Of a DNA stretch of 64,000 nt, positions 33,142 through 41,380 are shown one piece after another (the stretch's first letter is position 1; every line of letters begins with the position of its first letter). The position numbers and the translations under genes were made by a program. The stretch is from HLUCCA09 sp039822045 (GTDB taxonomy: Bacteria; Pseudomonadota; Alphaproteobacteria; Rhodobacterales; Rhodobacteraceae). Where the stretch lies: assembly GCA_039822045.1 (NCBI GenBank), contig JBCBMY010000021.1:1-64000 (forward strand), written 5' to 3'. Below the pieces are notes generated by a model. It made no database searches and was not told the DNA's origin. It worked only from the letters and a program-made list of their open reading frames with translations.

Positions 33142-35226
33142 TCAGGCCGCGACAGCCCGGCGTGGCATCCGGACGTTCAATGCAAGAAGACCCAGGACCC
33201 CGGCCGCGCCCGCAACATTCGCGATCACAAGGTCCGGCCAGAGCGCGGCGGTGCCGGCGGCGGCGGCGGCCAGTCGCATGGGCCAACCGAAAGGCTTTTC
33301 CATGCATCCGGCGAGTGCAGCTGACAGGCCGTAGATCCCCACGACACCGAACGCGAATACGTAGAGGGCCGCCAGCGGATCGCGCGACAGGAATGGTGTG
33401 TATGCAAAAAGAACGGGCACGATGTAGAGCCCCTTGGCCAGCTTCCAGGAGGCCACACCGGTGGCCATTGCCGGGGCCTTGGCGATCGCGGCCGCGGTGA
33501 AGGACGCTAGCGCCACCGGAGGGGTGACATTTGAATCCTGACTGAGCCAGAAGATGATCATGTGGGCCGACAGGGTCGCCGCGACCATTGCCTCGGGAGA
33601 GACCACCATGTCGCGCAAGGGCTGCGCCACTTCCAGAGGCAGCGACCCGACCAGGGCGCGCGCCTCGTCCAGGGGCATCGGCGCCGTCAGGAGGGGGATC
33701 GCCTCGGGGGCGCCGAGCATGAAGATTGCCTGCGCGGTTTGGGGGAGTGTTCCCGCTGCGACCGCGTCGACGACGACACGGTCTGCGATCATGCCGGCGA
33801 TGGCCGGTGCCGAGAGCGTGGCGATCACGATGTAGGCGGCCGTGACGGGCAGACCCATCCCCAGCACCAGCGAGGCGAGCGCCACGAGGATCAGGGCCAC
33901 CAGCAGGTTGGAGCCTGCCCATGTGGCGATCTGCAGGGAAAAGACGTTGCCGATCCCCGCAGTTGTAATGACGTTCACGACGAGGCCGACGGAGCACAGG
34001 ATGACGGCGGTCATGACCATCGAGGTCGCGCCCATCGCCATCGCCTCATAGATCGCCCTCGGGCCCATGGGGTTGGCCGAGGCCCAACTCGATATGATCA
34101 CGGCGCCTATCCCGAAGACGGCCGCATAATTCGGCGTGAACCCCATCACGAGCATGGTGATCAGGAGACCGATGGGAAGGATGAACGGAGCGCCACCTTT
34201 GCGCATCGCCGAACCCAGGGTTTCGCCATCGGGGTCTAGCGGCGGCAGGTCCAGCCGACATGCTTCGATCCGCACGAAGAACGCGACCGACAGAAAGTAG
34301 AGAAGTGCTGGCAGCGCTGCGACCGCGACGATCACCTCATAGGAAATCTGCGTGAAGCTCGCCATCACGAAGGCGCCGGCGCCCATAATGGGAGGCATAA
34401 GCTGCCCGCCCGTGGAGGCCGCGGCCTCGACACCCCCGGCAAACGGGGCGCGGAAGCCCGCTTTCTTCATCAGCGGAATGGTGATGACGCCGGTCGAGGC
34501 GGTGTTGGCCACGGCCGAGCCCGAAATGGTGCCGGTCAGGCCGGACGAGATGACGGCCACGACGCCCGGCCCACCGCGAACGCGCCCGGCCACGGCCGTG
34601 GCCAGCGCGATCACGAAATCGCCGGCGCCGGAGCGCACCAGGAACGCGCCGAAGATGATGAACAGGAAGACGGTTGTCGACGAGATCCGGGCGATGGTGC
34701 CGAACATGCCCTCGTCGTTGTAAATCGACCGCCAGAGCGTGGACTCCCACGAGAAACCCCGGAACTCGAATACGCCTTCGATGAGCGGGCCCCATTCGGC
34801 GACGTAGGTCAGCGAGATGATGATCAGGGTGGGAATGACCAGCCCAGCGACGCGACGGCAGAGCTCTGTCGCGATGACCACGAGAAAGACCGCCGCCACC
34901 CAGTCGATTGGGCCGAACGGCTTGTTCTCGCCGTAGAGCCGGGTGTCATTCCAAACGAACCAAAGTGCCGAGAGGGCCGCCATGATCCCGAGCGTCAAGT
35001 CAAAGAGTTGCACAGGGCGGGCCGATTTGCGCGAAACCCAAGTGGGGTAGAGCACGGCGGCCACGATTGCGAAGGCGCCGAAGTGCAAGACATTTCGCTG
35101 GAACTCCGAGATGAGGCCCGGATCGAACGCCACCGCCAGATGGCCAATGGAAATGAGAGCGCAGAACGCCGTGAAGACGTGGCCCGGAAGGCCCGTCGGA
35201 GCACGCAGGGGGCTGTCGTCGGACAT
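33142..35226 (-). CDS. TRAP transporter fused permease (DctQM type, TAXI system)
   Basis: The 694-aa integral membrane protein has roughly 15-18 hydrophobic segments. The N-terminal small-permease-like part (about 1-180) is fused to the large DctM-like part, with the typical stretch GPGVVAVISSGLTGTISGSAVANTASTGV and GVEAAASTGGQLMPPIMGAGA. Fused TRAP permeases of this kind work with TAXI-type binding proteins and use ion gradients to import carboxylates or amino acids. The binding protein gene lies 40 bp upstream. The gene pair converges on the carnitine operon, but nothing in sequence ties the ligand to carnitine. Confidence 0.92.
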   Translation of the reverse strand: MSDDSPLRAPTGLPGHVFTAFCALISIGHLAVAFDPGLISEFQRNVLHFGAFAIVAAVLYPTWVSRKSARPVQLFDLTLGIMAALSALWFVWNDTRLYGENKPFGPIDWVAAVFLVVIATELCRRVAGLVIPTLIIISLTYVAEWGPLIEGVFEFRGFSWESTLWRSIYNDEGMFGTIARISSTTVFLFIIFGAFLVRSGAGDFVIALATAVAGRVRGGPGVVAVISSGLTGTISGSAVANTASTGVITIPLMKKAGFRAPFAGGVEAAASTGGQLMPPIMGAGAFVMASFTQISYEVIVAVAALPALLYFLSVAFFVRIEACRLDLPPLDPDGETLGSAMRKGGAPFILPIGLLITMLVMGFTPNYAAVFGIGAVIISSWASANPMGPRAIYEAMAMGATSMVMTAVILCSVGLVVNVITTAGIGNVFSLQIATWAGSNLLVALILVALASLVLGMGLPVTAAYIVIATLSAPAIAGMIADRVVVDAVAAGTLPQTAQAIFMLGAPEAIPLLTAPMPLDEARALVGSLPLEVAQPLRDMVVSPEAMVAATLSAHMIIFWLSQDSNVTPPVALASFTAAAIAKAPAMATGVASWKLAKGLYIVPVLFAYTPFLSRDPLAALYVFAFGVVGIYGLSAALAGCMEKPFGWPMRLAAAAAGTAALWPDLVIANVAGAAGVLGLLALNVRMPRRAVAA

Positions 35227-35266
35227 GGGAACGAGGGCGGCCCCGAGAGACCGCCCCGCAGGTGGC

Positions 35267-36274
35267 TCAGTTGGCGATCAGGCGCTCGGGGATCTCGATC
35301 CCCTGCTCCTGATAGAACCGCGCTGCACCCGGGTGCAAAGGCACGGGAAGGCCCGAAATGGCGACCTCGAGCGACATGGCGTTCGTCGCGGGGTGTATCG
35401 CCTGCAGGAAGGGCAGGTTCTCGTAGATCGTCTTAGTGATCTCGTAGACGTGATCATCGGGGATGTCGGCGTGGGTCGCCAGGAAGTTGGGCTGAGCGAT
35501 GGTTTCGATGTCCGCGTCCTGCCCGGGGTACGTGCCGGACGCGATAACATAGCGGAACCAGAGGCCCCGGTCGCCATCGGCCTGTGCCAGTTCCTCATCG
35601 GTGAAGTTCAAGACAGTCACGTCATCGCCGGCCGCGGCCAGAAGCTGGCTCACGGCACCAACGGGCGGGCCCGCAGGGATCGACACGCCATCGGCCTGCC
35701 CGTTCTGGAGCGCTTCGACGGTGGGGCCATAGCCCGCATCCACAAGGTCAAAGTCGTTGTAGGCGTCGAGATCGAAGTTCGCGAGGATCGCGGCGTTCGA
35801 TCCGATGGTGCCGGAATTGGCGCGGCCGAGGCCCGCCGTCATACCCTTGATCGACAGGAAGTCGGAGAACGTCCCGCCGCTGACATGCTCGTTGTCGAGG
35901 ATGAAGTGCTCGACGTTCGGCCAGAGGAGCGTCACTGACCGCAGATGCTCCTGCGCGCCGTCGGCCTCGACCGGCCCGGTGCCGGTGGCCGCGAAATAGC
36001 CGAAGAGCCCTTGAAGGATGCCGAACTGCGCCTCGCCTTCGCGCAGAAGGCGCACGTTTTCGCCTGAGCCCGCCGACGAGATCGCGGACATCCCAATGCC
36101 GGTGGAGGGTTCGAGCCGGACCTTCGTGAGCGTCGCGATGGCAACGCCGACTGGATAGTAGGTTCCGCCCGTTGAGGCGGTCGACAGAATGTAGTTGGCG
36201 CCATCCTGCGCGGGTGCCGGGGCGGCGAGACTGAGGCTCAGCGCCGCAAGGCCAGCCGTAACGAGGTGCTTCAT
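35267..36274 (-). CDS. TAXI-family TRAP transporter solute-binding protein
   Basis: The protein is 335 aa from the ATG at 36274, with GGGAG upstream and a signal peptide MKHLVTAGLAALSLSLAAPA cut before PAQDG. The TAXI signature is clear: ILSTASTGGTYYPVGVAIAT near the mature N-terminus and GLGRANSGTIGSNAAIL in the middle. It delivers an unidentified ligand to the fused permease encoded just downstream. Confidence 0.92.
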   Translation of the reverse strand: MKHLVTAGLAALSLSLAAPAPAQDGANYILSTASTGGTYYPVGVAIATLTKVRLEPSTGIGMSAISSAGSGENVRLLREGEAQFGILQGLFGYFAATGTGPVEADGAQEHLRSVTLLWPNVEHFILDNEHVSGGTFSDFLSIKGMTAGLGRANSGTIGSNAAILANFDLDAYNDFDLVDAGYGPTVEALQNGQADGVSIPAGPPVGAVSQLLAAAGDDVTVLNFTDEELAQADGDRGLWFRYVIASGTYPGQDADIETIAQPNFLATHADIPDDHVYEITKTIYENLPFLQAIHPATNAMSLEVAISGLPVPLHPGAARFYQEQGIEIPERLIAN

Positions 36275-36483
36275 TGGATTGGGCTCCCTGATCGTTCTTT
36301 GTTGTGGGGCGAATTGCGTTGGGCTTGCGGCACGTGGCCGAGCCGCCCGAATCCTCCCCTTGGTCTGCATTGAAGACGCAACACCCCTGCAGGACAACAG
36401 AATTGTCGCCCCGCCCCCGAGGCAGGCTTGCACCCGGAGCGGCTGGAGCCATAGTCCGTCCATTGGACCATGGAAGGAGCCCG

Positions 36484-37200
36484 ATGCGCATCGCCCTTCG
36501 CCTGTTGGCCTGTCTTGCGGTGCTCGCGGCGCCTGTGCCGGGCATTGCCAGGGAGATCACCGTGTTTGCGGCCGCAAGCTTGCGCGGTGCGCTCGACGAG
36601 GTGGCGGCCGGCTTTCCTCAGCCGGTCGTGCTTTCCTATGCGGCGTCCTCCGCGTTGGCCCGGCAGATTGCAGCGGGGGCGCCGGCCGACGTGTTCGTCT
36701 CTGCCAACCCGGACTGGATGGACCGGGTTGCCACAAACCTCGTGGCCCGGCAGGACCTTCTGACCAACCGGCTGGTGATCGTCGGCGAGGCGGGAGCCGA
36801 TCCGATTGAGGTGACCGACCTCCCCGGCCGGCTGGGCAACGGGCGACTGGCGATGGCGTTGGTCGACGCTGTGCCGGCGGGGATCTATGGTCGGGCGGCG
36901 CTCGCGTCGCTGGGGGTCTGGGACGCGGTTGAGGACCGTGTGGCGCAGGCCGACAATGTGCGGGCGGCGCTGGCACTTGTTGCTCTTGGTGCAACGCCGT
37001 TCGGTGTGGTCTATTCCACCGATGCGGCGGCCGATCTCCGCGTGGCTGTGGTGGCGGAGTTCCCGGCCGGGGCGCATCCCCCGATCAGCTACCCTGCCGC
37101 TGCGCTCACGGACGCGGGTTTGCCGTTCTTTGAACATCTGCAGGACGAGGCGGCGGCCGAGATCTTTGCGCGCCACGGCTTTGGACTGGCGCGCAACTGA
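36484..37200 (+). CDS. modA: Molybdate ABC transporter substrate-binding protein
   Basis: The 238-aa protein has a signal peptide (MRIALRLLACLAVLAAPVPG, cut after IA) followed by REITVFAAASLRGALDEVA, the ModA signature with the oxyanion-binding Ala-Ser loop. LSYAASSALARQIAAGAPAD provides the second loop serines. It captures molybdate or tungstate in the periplasm. GGAG precedes the ATG. A hyphenated dyad, CCATAGTCC (36449-36457) and GGACCATGG (36465-36473), lies just before it, but it does not look like a standard ModE site. Confidence 0.93.
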   Translation: MRIALRLLACLAVLAAPVPGIAREITVFAAASLRGALDEVAAGFPQPVVLSYAASSALARQIAAGAPADVFVSANPDWMDRVATNLVARQDLLTNRLVIVGEAGADPIEVTDLPGRLGNGRLAMALVDAVPAGIYGRAALASLGVWDAVEDRVAQADNVRAALALVALGATPFGVVYSTDAAADLRVAVVAEFPAGAHPPISYPAAALTDAGLPFFEHLQDEAAAEIFARHGFGLARN

Positions 37201-37201
37201 G

Positions 37202-37894
37202 ATGGGGTGGCTCGGGCCCGAAGCATGGACGGCGCTGGCCCTGTCGTTGCGCGTGGCCTTTTGGGCAACTGTGGCCAGCCTCCCCCTCGGGATACTCGTA
37301 GCCCACGCTCTGGCGCGGTGGAGCTTTCCCGGTCGGCAGTTTCTGAACGGTCTGGTGCACCTGCCCCTTGTGCTTCCGCCGGTTGTGACGGGTTACCTTC
37401 TCCTTCTGGCGTTCGGCCCGCAGGCACCGCTTGGGCGCGCGCTGGGCGAGGTCGGCATCGTGTTTGCATTTCGCTGGACGGGCGCGGCCTTGGCGGCTGC
37501 GGTGATGGCGTTTCCGTTGATGGTGCGCGCGATCCGGCTCTCGATTGAGGCCGTCGATCCGGGGCTGGAACAGGCCGCGTCGACCCTCGGGGCGCCGCCC
37601 TGGCGGGTGTTTGCGACGGTGACCCTGCCGCTAGCCGCGCCGGGCATCCTGGCGGGAGCCGTTCTGGCCTTTGCCAAGGCGATGGGCGAGTTTGGCGCGA
37701 CGATTACGTTCGTCTCGAACATTCCGGGCCAAACGCAAACGTTGCCCTCGGCAATCTATGCCTTCCTCCAGGTGCCCGGGGCCGAGGCCGACGCGATGCG
37801 GCTCGTCATCATATCGATCGTGGTCGCAATGGGAGCGCTTTTGGTGTCGGAGGCTCTGTCGCGACGCGTGGCGGCCCGGGTGTCCGGGCGATGA
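37202..37894 (+). CDS. modB: Molybdate ABC transporter permease
   Basis: The protein is 230 aa with about five membrane helices. It begins MGWLGPEAWTALALSLRVAF, has the family stretch LVHLPLVLPPVVTGYLLLLA and an EAA loop LEQAASTLGAPPWRVFATVT, then AKAMGEFGATITFVSNIPGQTQT. That ending is specific to ModB-type permeases. The start lies 1 bp after the modA stop and the stop overlaps modC by 4 bp. Confidence 0.93.
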   Translation: MGWLGPEAWTALALSLRVAFWATVASLPLGILVAHALARWSFPGRQFLNGLVHLPLVLPPVVTGYLLLLAFGPQAPLGRALGEVGIVFAFRWTGAALAAAVMAFPLMVRAIRLSIEAVDPGLEQAASTLGAPPWRVFATVTLPLAAPGILAGAVLAFAKAMGEFGATITFVSNIPGQTQTLPSAIYAFLQVPGAEADAMRLVIISIVVAMGALLVSEALSRRVAARVSGR

Positions 37895-38967
37895 GCCTCG
37901 AGATCCGCTTGGCGCACTCGTTTCCCGGCTTTACCCTGGATGTGTCGTTCGAGGCGCCGGATGGAGTAACGGCGCTATTCGGCCGGTCCGGATCCGGCAA
38001 GACCAGCATCGTGAACGCGGTCGCCGGCCTGTTGCAGCCCGACATGGGACGTGTGGTGGTCGAGGGCGAGGTTCTAACCGACACAGCGGCCGCGGTCTGG
38101 GTGCCGCCGCACCTCCGGCGCGTCGGTTATGTCTTTCAAGAGGCTCGGCTTTTTCCGCATCTGTCGGTCCGGCGAAACTTGCTCTATGGCGCCCGCGATG
38201 GGAGCTCTTCTGCAGATCAGATCATTGCACTTCTTGGTCTGGAGGCTCTGATGGCGCGCCGTCCGGCGGGCCTGTCGGGCGGAGAAAAACAGAGGGTGGC
38301 GATTGGGCGGGCGCTGCTATCGCGGCCGCGTGTTCTGCTGATGGACGAGCCGCTCGCCTCGCTTGACGCAACGCGAAAAGCCGAAATCTTGCCCTACCTC
38401 GAGGAGGTGAGCGCGAATGCCGGGGTCCCGATCCTCTACGTCTCGCATGCCGAGGCCGAGGTCGCGCGATTGGCCCGAACGGTTGTTACGCTGGACGAGG
38501 GCCGCGTCGCGGGCGTTGGGCCGACGGCGCAGGTGCTGACCGCGCACGGAGGCGCGGTTGGGTCAAGCGGGCCGTGTGCGCTCCTCGGAGGTCGGGTCGC
38601 AGCCCGCCACGGGGCGGAAATGCTGGAGTTGGCCGTCGGCGGGACCAACCTGATTGTTCCGGGTATGGCGGGCGCGCAGGTCGGGGACGCGCTTAGCGTC
38701 CGGGTCGCGGCGGCGGAGGTCATGATCGCGACGGCGCGCCCGGACGGGCTGTCGGCGGAAAACGTGCTCGCTGTGGAAGTGACAGAGATCACACCGTCCG
38801 GCGGCGAAGAGGTGATCGTGCGGCTCGCCCTGCCCGATCGCACCGCGCATCTGCTTGCGCAGATTTCGCGCCTCTCGGCCAAGGCGCTGGACATCGCGCC
38901 CGGCACACCTGTTTTCGCGGTCATCCGATCGAACGCGGTGTCGCTTGATGCCGCGCCCAAGGGCTGA
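37891..38967 (+). CDS. modC: Molybdate ABC transporter ATP-binding protein
   Basis: The 358-aa protein has Walker A GRSGSGKT (31-38), signature LSGGEKQRVAIGRALLS, Walker B VLLMDEPLASLD and H-loop ILYVSHAEAEVARL. After residue 230 comes a TOBE/Mop domain (LAVEVTEITPSGGEEVIVRL, ending PVFAVIRSNAVSLD) that binds molybdate and couples uptake to supply. Completes modABC. No modE gene is adjacent. Confidence 0.94.
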   Translation: MSLEIRLAHSFPGFTLDVSFEAPDGVTALFGRSGSGKTSIVNAVAGLLQPDMGRVVVEGEVLTDTAAAVWVPPHLRRVGYVFQEARLFPHLSVRRNLLYGARDGSSSADQIIALLGLEALMARRPAGLSGGEKQRVAIGRALLSRPRVLLMDEPLASLDATRKAEILPYLEEVSANAGVPILYVSHAEAEVARLARTVVTLDEGRVAGVGPTAQVLTAHGGAVGSSGPCALLGGRVAARHGAEMLELAVGGTNLIVPGMAGAQVGDALSVRVAAAEVMIATARPDGLSAENVLAVEVTEITPSGGEEVIVRLALPDRTAHLLAQISRLSAKALDIAPGTPVFAVIRSNAVSLDAAPKG

Positions 38968-38989
38968 GACCCGGGGGGACGAGATCAAA

Positions 38990-39021
38990 TTGAAAAGGCC
39001 GGCGCCCTGAAGCGCCGGCCT
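38990..39021 (-). terminator. Rho-independent terminator of flagellin gene
   Basis: On the minus strand AGGCCGGCGC and GCGCCGGCCT (39012-39021 and 38996-39005) form a 10-bp stem with a TTCAGG loop, followed by TTTTCAATTT. It lies 32 bp past the flagellin stop. On the plus strand it has no T-run, so it mainly serves the flagellin transcript, though it may also slow read-through from modC. Confidence 0.8.
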
Positions 39022-39052
39022 GAATGGACCCCATGAAGGGGCGGACCATCTC

Positions 39053-40378
39053 TTACCGGAAGAGCGCCAGAATGGTCTGCGGCGCCTGGTTGGCGATCGA
39101 CAGCGCCTGAACACCGAGCTGCTGCTGCACCTGGAGGGCCTGCAGCTTGGCCGAGGCCTCTTCCATGTTGGTGTCGGTCAACGCGCCAATGCCAGACTTG
39201 AGGCTGTCCATGAGGTTGCCCACGAAATCGTTCTGGATTTCGATCCGGCGCGAGGTCGTCCCGAAGGACGCCGAACCGTTGATACCCTTCTGGATGAAAC
39301 CCTCGATCAGATCGAGCGACGCTTCGGCGCCTTCGGTCGTCGAGACGTCGATGGCGTTGAGCGCCTCAAGGCCGCCGCCAATCGTGTTGGTGACCGACGT
39401 GTCCTGAGAGCTCAGCGAGACAGCGATCGTGTCCGTGCCGTCGGTGACCGTGGAGGTGAAGGTCAACGTGTCGCCAGAGACCGTGACGTTGAAGACGTCG
39501 GAATCGAGCTGGTTGGAGGCCATCCAGCCCTTCGCCGACTCAAACAGGCCCTGCGCGATATCCGTCGCGGTGTCGCCATCGCGCGCCACATACTTCACGT
39601 CCATGTTCGGCATGTCGGTGTTCGCCGTGGCGGCTGCAACCGCGCCGGAATTGTAGGTCGCTGGGGTGAACGTGCTGCCATCTGCGTCGACGCCGAAGAT
39701 GTTGAGGGCATAGCCGTAACCGGCATCCGTTCCGTCTGCCGCGATTTCCGCCCCGATATCGATCGAGACCGACTGCGTGGCATTCAGCGTAACGGCAGAC
39801 GCGCCCACATCGGCCGTGAAGCTTGCACCTGCGGTTCCATCGAGGACCGATGCGTCGGTTCCGAGGTCTTGCTTGGCGACATCAATGTTGCCGGCTGTTA
39901 CGGATCCATCGGACGCACGGTTCAGCGACGAAAGCACAGATGTATTGCTGCTACCTGCAGTTGCCTCTCGGTTCGAAAGCAGGTTGAGGCCGTTGAACTG
40001 CGCCGAATTCACGATGCCGGAGATCTGGTCGCGCAGCGACTCTACATCTTCCTGGATCTTGGCACGGTCGACGTTTTCCTCTTGCGACGCGACGATGAGC
40101 TTCTTCATTTCCTCAAGCGTCTCAGTCACCGCTTCCGAGGCGTTGGACGCCACGGCGACGGTGGACTGACCGAGAGAAAGCGAGTCAGAGATCGCCTCGA
40201 AACCGGACACGTCAGCTTCCATGGTCTTGGAGATCGACCAAATCGCCGCGTTGTCAGCGGCAGAACCGATGCGCTTACCGGTCGAGATCATGTTCTGGGT
40301 TTTTGCCAGGTCGTTGTTGATCGACTGGAGCGTCTTCAGCGCCACCATCGCGCTGTTGTTCGTCAGAATAGAAGACAT
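39053..40378 (-). CDS. Flagellin (first of two tandem copies)
   Basis: The 441-aa protein has N-terminal D0/D1 helices (MSSILTNNSAMVALKTLQSI, DLAKTQNMISTGKRIGSAAD) and the C-terminal D0 helix (LQALQVQQQLGVQALSIANQ, ending QTILALFR), the form typical of Rhodobacterales. The central region (about 120-360) is Gly/Ala/Asp/Thr-rich. The start is the ATG at 40378 with AAGGAA upstream. A same-length paralogue lies at 41381-42706, and the central regions match far better than the terminal helices. Exported by the flagellar type III system to form the filament. FlbT, encoded upstream, is the expected post-transcriptional regulator. Confidence 0.95.
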   Translation of the reverse strand: MSSILTNNSAMVALKTLQSINNDLAKTQNMISTGKRIGSAADNAAIWSISKTMEADVSGFEAISDSLSLGQSTVAVASNASEAVTETLEEMKKLIVASQEENVDRAKIQEDVESLRDQISGIVNSAQFNGLNLLSNREATAGSSNTSVLSSLNRASDGSVTAGNIDVAKQDLGTDASVLDGTAGASFTADVGASAVTLNATQSVSIDIGAEIAADGTDAGYGYALNIFGVDADGSTFTPATYNSGAVAAATANTDMPNMDVKYVARDGDTATDIAQGLFESAKGWMASNQLDSDVFNVTVSGDTLTFTSTVTDGTDTIAVSLSSQDTSVTNTIGGGLEALNAIDVSTTEGAEASLDLIEGFIQKGINGSASFGTTSRRIEIQNDFVGNLMDSLKSGIGALTDTNMEEASAKLQALQVQQQLGVQALSIANQAPQTILALFR

Positions 40379-40590
40379 TTGCACATTCCTTGCTGTGCGA
40401 CACGCGCTCTGCGCATGCCGTTCCAAGGGCTGAGATACACCCAGCCCGTCAAGGACGTTCTGTGCCGTGCGAATAGCCGGTTAACGCACCGGTCGCGCCA
40501 CCCCCCCCGGAGTGCACGAGGACCATGCGCCGCCTGGTACTAACAAAACCTTACCGCAGCGGGGCACCGCGTAGACAATTTGAGAAGGGG

Positions 40591-40619
40591 TTATCAGAGG
40601 GTTGACCTGAACAACTTTA
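40591..40619 (-). promoter_or_regulatory. Candidate sigma-28 (FliA) promoter for flagellin
   Basis: The minus strand reads TAAAGTT, then 14 bases, then TCTGATAA. The -35 is a full match to the flagellar consensus TAAAGTT and the -10 matches GCCGATAA at six of eight positions, but the spacer is one to three bases longer than the E. coli norm. Placement about 210 bases before the flagellin start implies a long leader. Confidence 0.4.
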
Positions 40620-40692
40620 GCTAATGCGGCGGCTTTCACCGATAGAGGACGGTGCCCTACGCGATTGAACCTATCGAAGAGAGTGTGGGGGT

Positions 40693-40727
40693 GGGACCGG
40701 CGCCAGGGGTGTCTAGGGCACCGGCCC
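40693..40727 (-). terminator. Hairpin following flbT
   Basis: GGGCCGGTGCC and GGCGCCGGTCCC (minus strand) pair over 11 positions with one bulge and one wobble around a 12-base loop, starting 8 bp after the flbT stop. There is no T-tract, so termination may be weak or Rho-assisted. Confidence 0.45.
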
Positions 40728-40734
40728 TCTGGGA

Positions 40735-41136
40735 TCAGGACCTGCTGGCGAGCAGCCGGTCCTCTCGGGCGATGAGAGCGCGCAGCGCCTTCATCGCTTT
40801 GTAGATCTGCTCCTCAACCACCGCCTGGGTGGCAAGATCCAGATTCTTTCGGCTGTCCAGGTCGGAAAAGACCTGGCTCAACTGCTCGATCCCGCGCAAA
40901 AGCTGAGGCTTTGCCTCGGCCATCTCAGCATCGCCCGACAACACGAGCTGGGCGATGTAGGCGACACGGCGGACAGGAGTTTTCACCTCCTCGGGGTGCA
41001 ATGCGTCCTTCATGCGCAGCACCTTCGTGTCCGGAGTCAGAATATGAACGCGGGAGCGGCGATCGCCGTTTTCAACGACGGCGCCGTTGATCAGCAGTCT
41101 TTCGTGGGGCGCAAGCTTGAGGACCAGACCGCTCAT
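40735..41136 (-). CDS. flbT: Flagellar biosynthesis repressor FlbT
   Basis: The 133-aa protein has the family pattern throughout: MSGLVLKLAPHERLLINGAV, NGDRRSRVHILTPDTKVLRM, AYIAQLVLSGD and the terminal helices with LDLATQAVVEEQIYKAMKALR. In Caulobacter, FlbT binds the flagellin mRNA leader and blocks its translation or shortens its life until the hook is finished. GGAGGACC precedes the ATG. It lies between the two flagellin genes, downstream of the second copy. Its usual partner FlaF is not recognisable in this window. Confidence 0.93.
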   Translation of the reverse strand: MSGLVLKLAPHERLLINGAVVENGDRRSRVHILTPDTKVLRMKDALHPEEVKTPVRRVAYIAQLVLSGDAEMAEAKPQLLRGIEQLSQVFSDLDSRKNLDLATQAVVEEQIYKAMKALRALIAREDRLLASRS

Positions 41137-41282
41137 TCGGCGGTCCTCCAGCCTGCTGGGTGGTGGCTGGCGCTTGCCACGCCTGCCGCATTCAGGAACG
41201 TACCGCGGTGAGTGCCAACGGGACGCCCTTCTCCGGCAAGCACGGCAGCTACGCCGGCCCGGAAGGCATCGATTATTGTCAT
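41133..41282 (-). CDS. 49-aa ORF overlapping the flbT start, unknown
   Basis: The reading frame starts MTIIDAFRAGVAAVLAGEGR with GGAG about 7 bases upstream of the ATG at 41282, and its stop overlaps the flbT ATG (ATGA), as in real coupled genes. It occupies the place where many Rhodobacterales have flaF, but it is far shorter than FlaF (about 115 aa) and shows no FlaF similarity. It could be a leader peptide coupling translation to flbT, a remnant, or chance. No function can be assigned. Confidence 0.45.
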   Translation of the reverse strand: MTIIDAFRAGVAAVLAGEGRPVGTHRGTFLNAAGVASASHHPAGWRTAE

Positions 41283-41380
41283 TGACTCGTCTCCGGTAAG
41301 GGGTCGTGAAACGCGGTTGAGCGTCAGAGACGTCCGAGCAGCGCCACCCGCGCGCGCCCGGACGCCTCTTCAGGACCGAC

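Larger units (their letters stand above)
40379..40734. other. 356-bp region between flbT and flagellin: long leader and promoter
   Basis: No plausible gene. On the minus strand it holds a hairpin just after flbT, a sigma-28-like promoter near 40591-40619 and a leader of about 200 bases before the flagellin start. A poly-C run (CCCCCCCC) occurs near 40502. Long flagellin leaders are the known target of FlbT in Caulobacter, so this leader is a reasonable candidate regulatory RNA segment. Confidence 0.6.

Noticed and set aside
33142..36274. Assigning the TAXI-TRAP transporter to carnitine uptake
   Set aside because: It only converges on the carnitine operon; carnitine importers known to me are BCCT or ABC type, and TAXI ligands are mostly acids or amino acids.
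36449..36473. ModE-type operator before modA
   Set aside because: The dyad CCATAGTCC/GGACCATGG does not match the ModE or MopA/B box pattern I know and overlaps the ribosome-site area.
41137..41380. A flaF gene between flagellin and flbT
   Set aside because: The 244-bp gap is too short for FlaF and no frame resembles it, even as a decayed copy.
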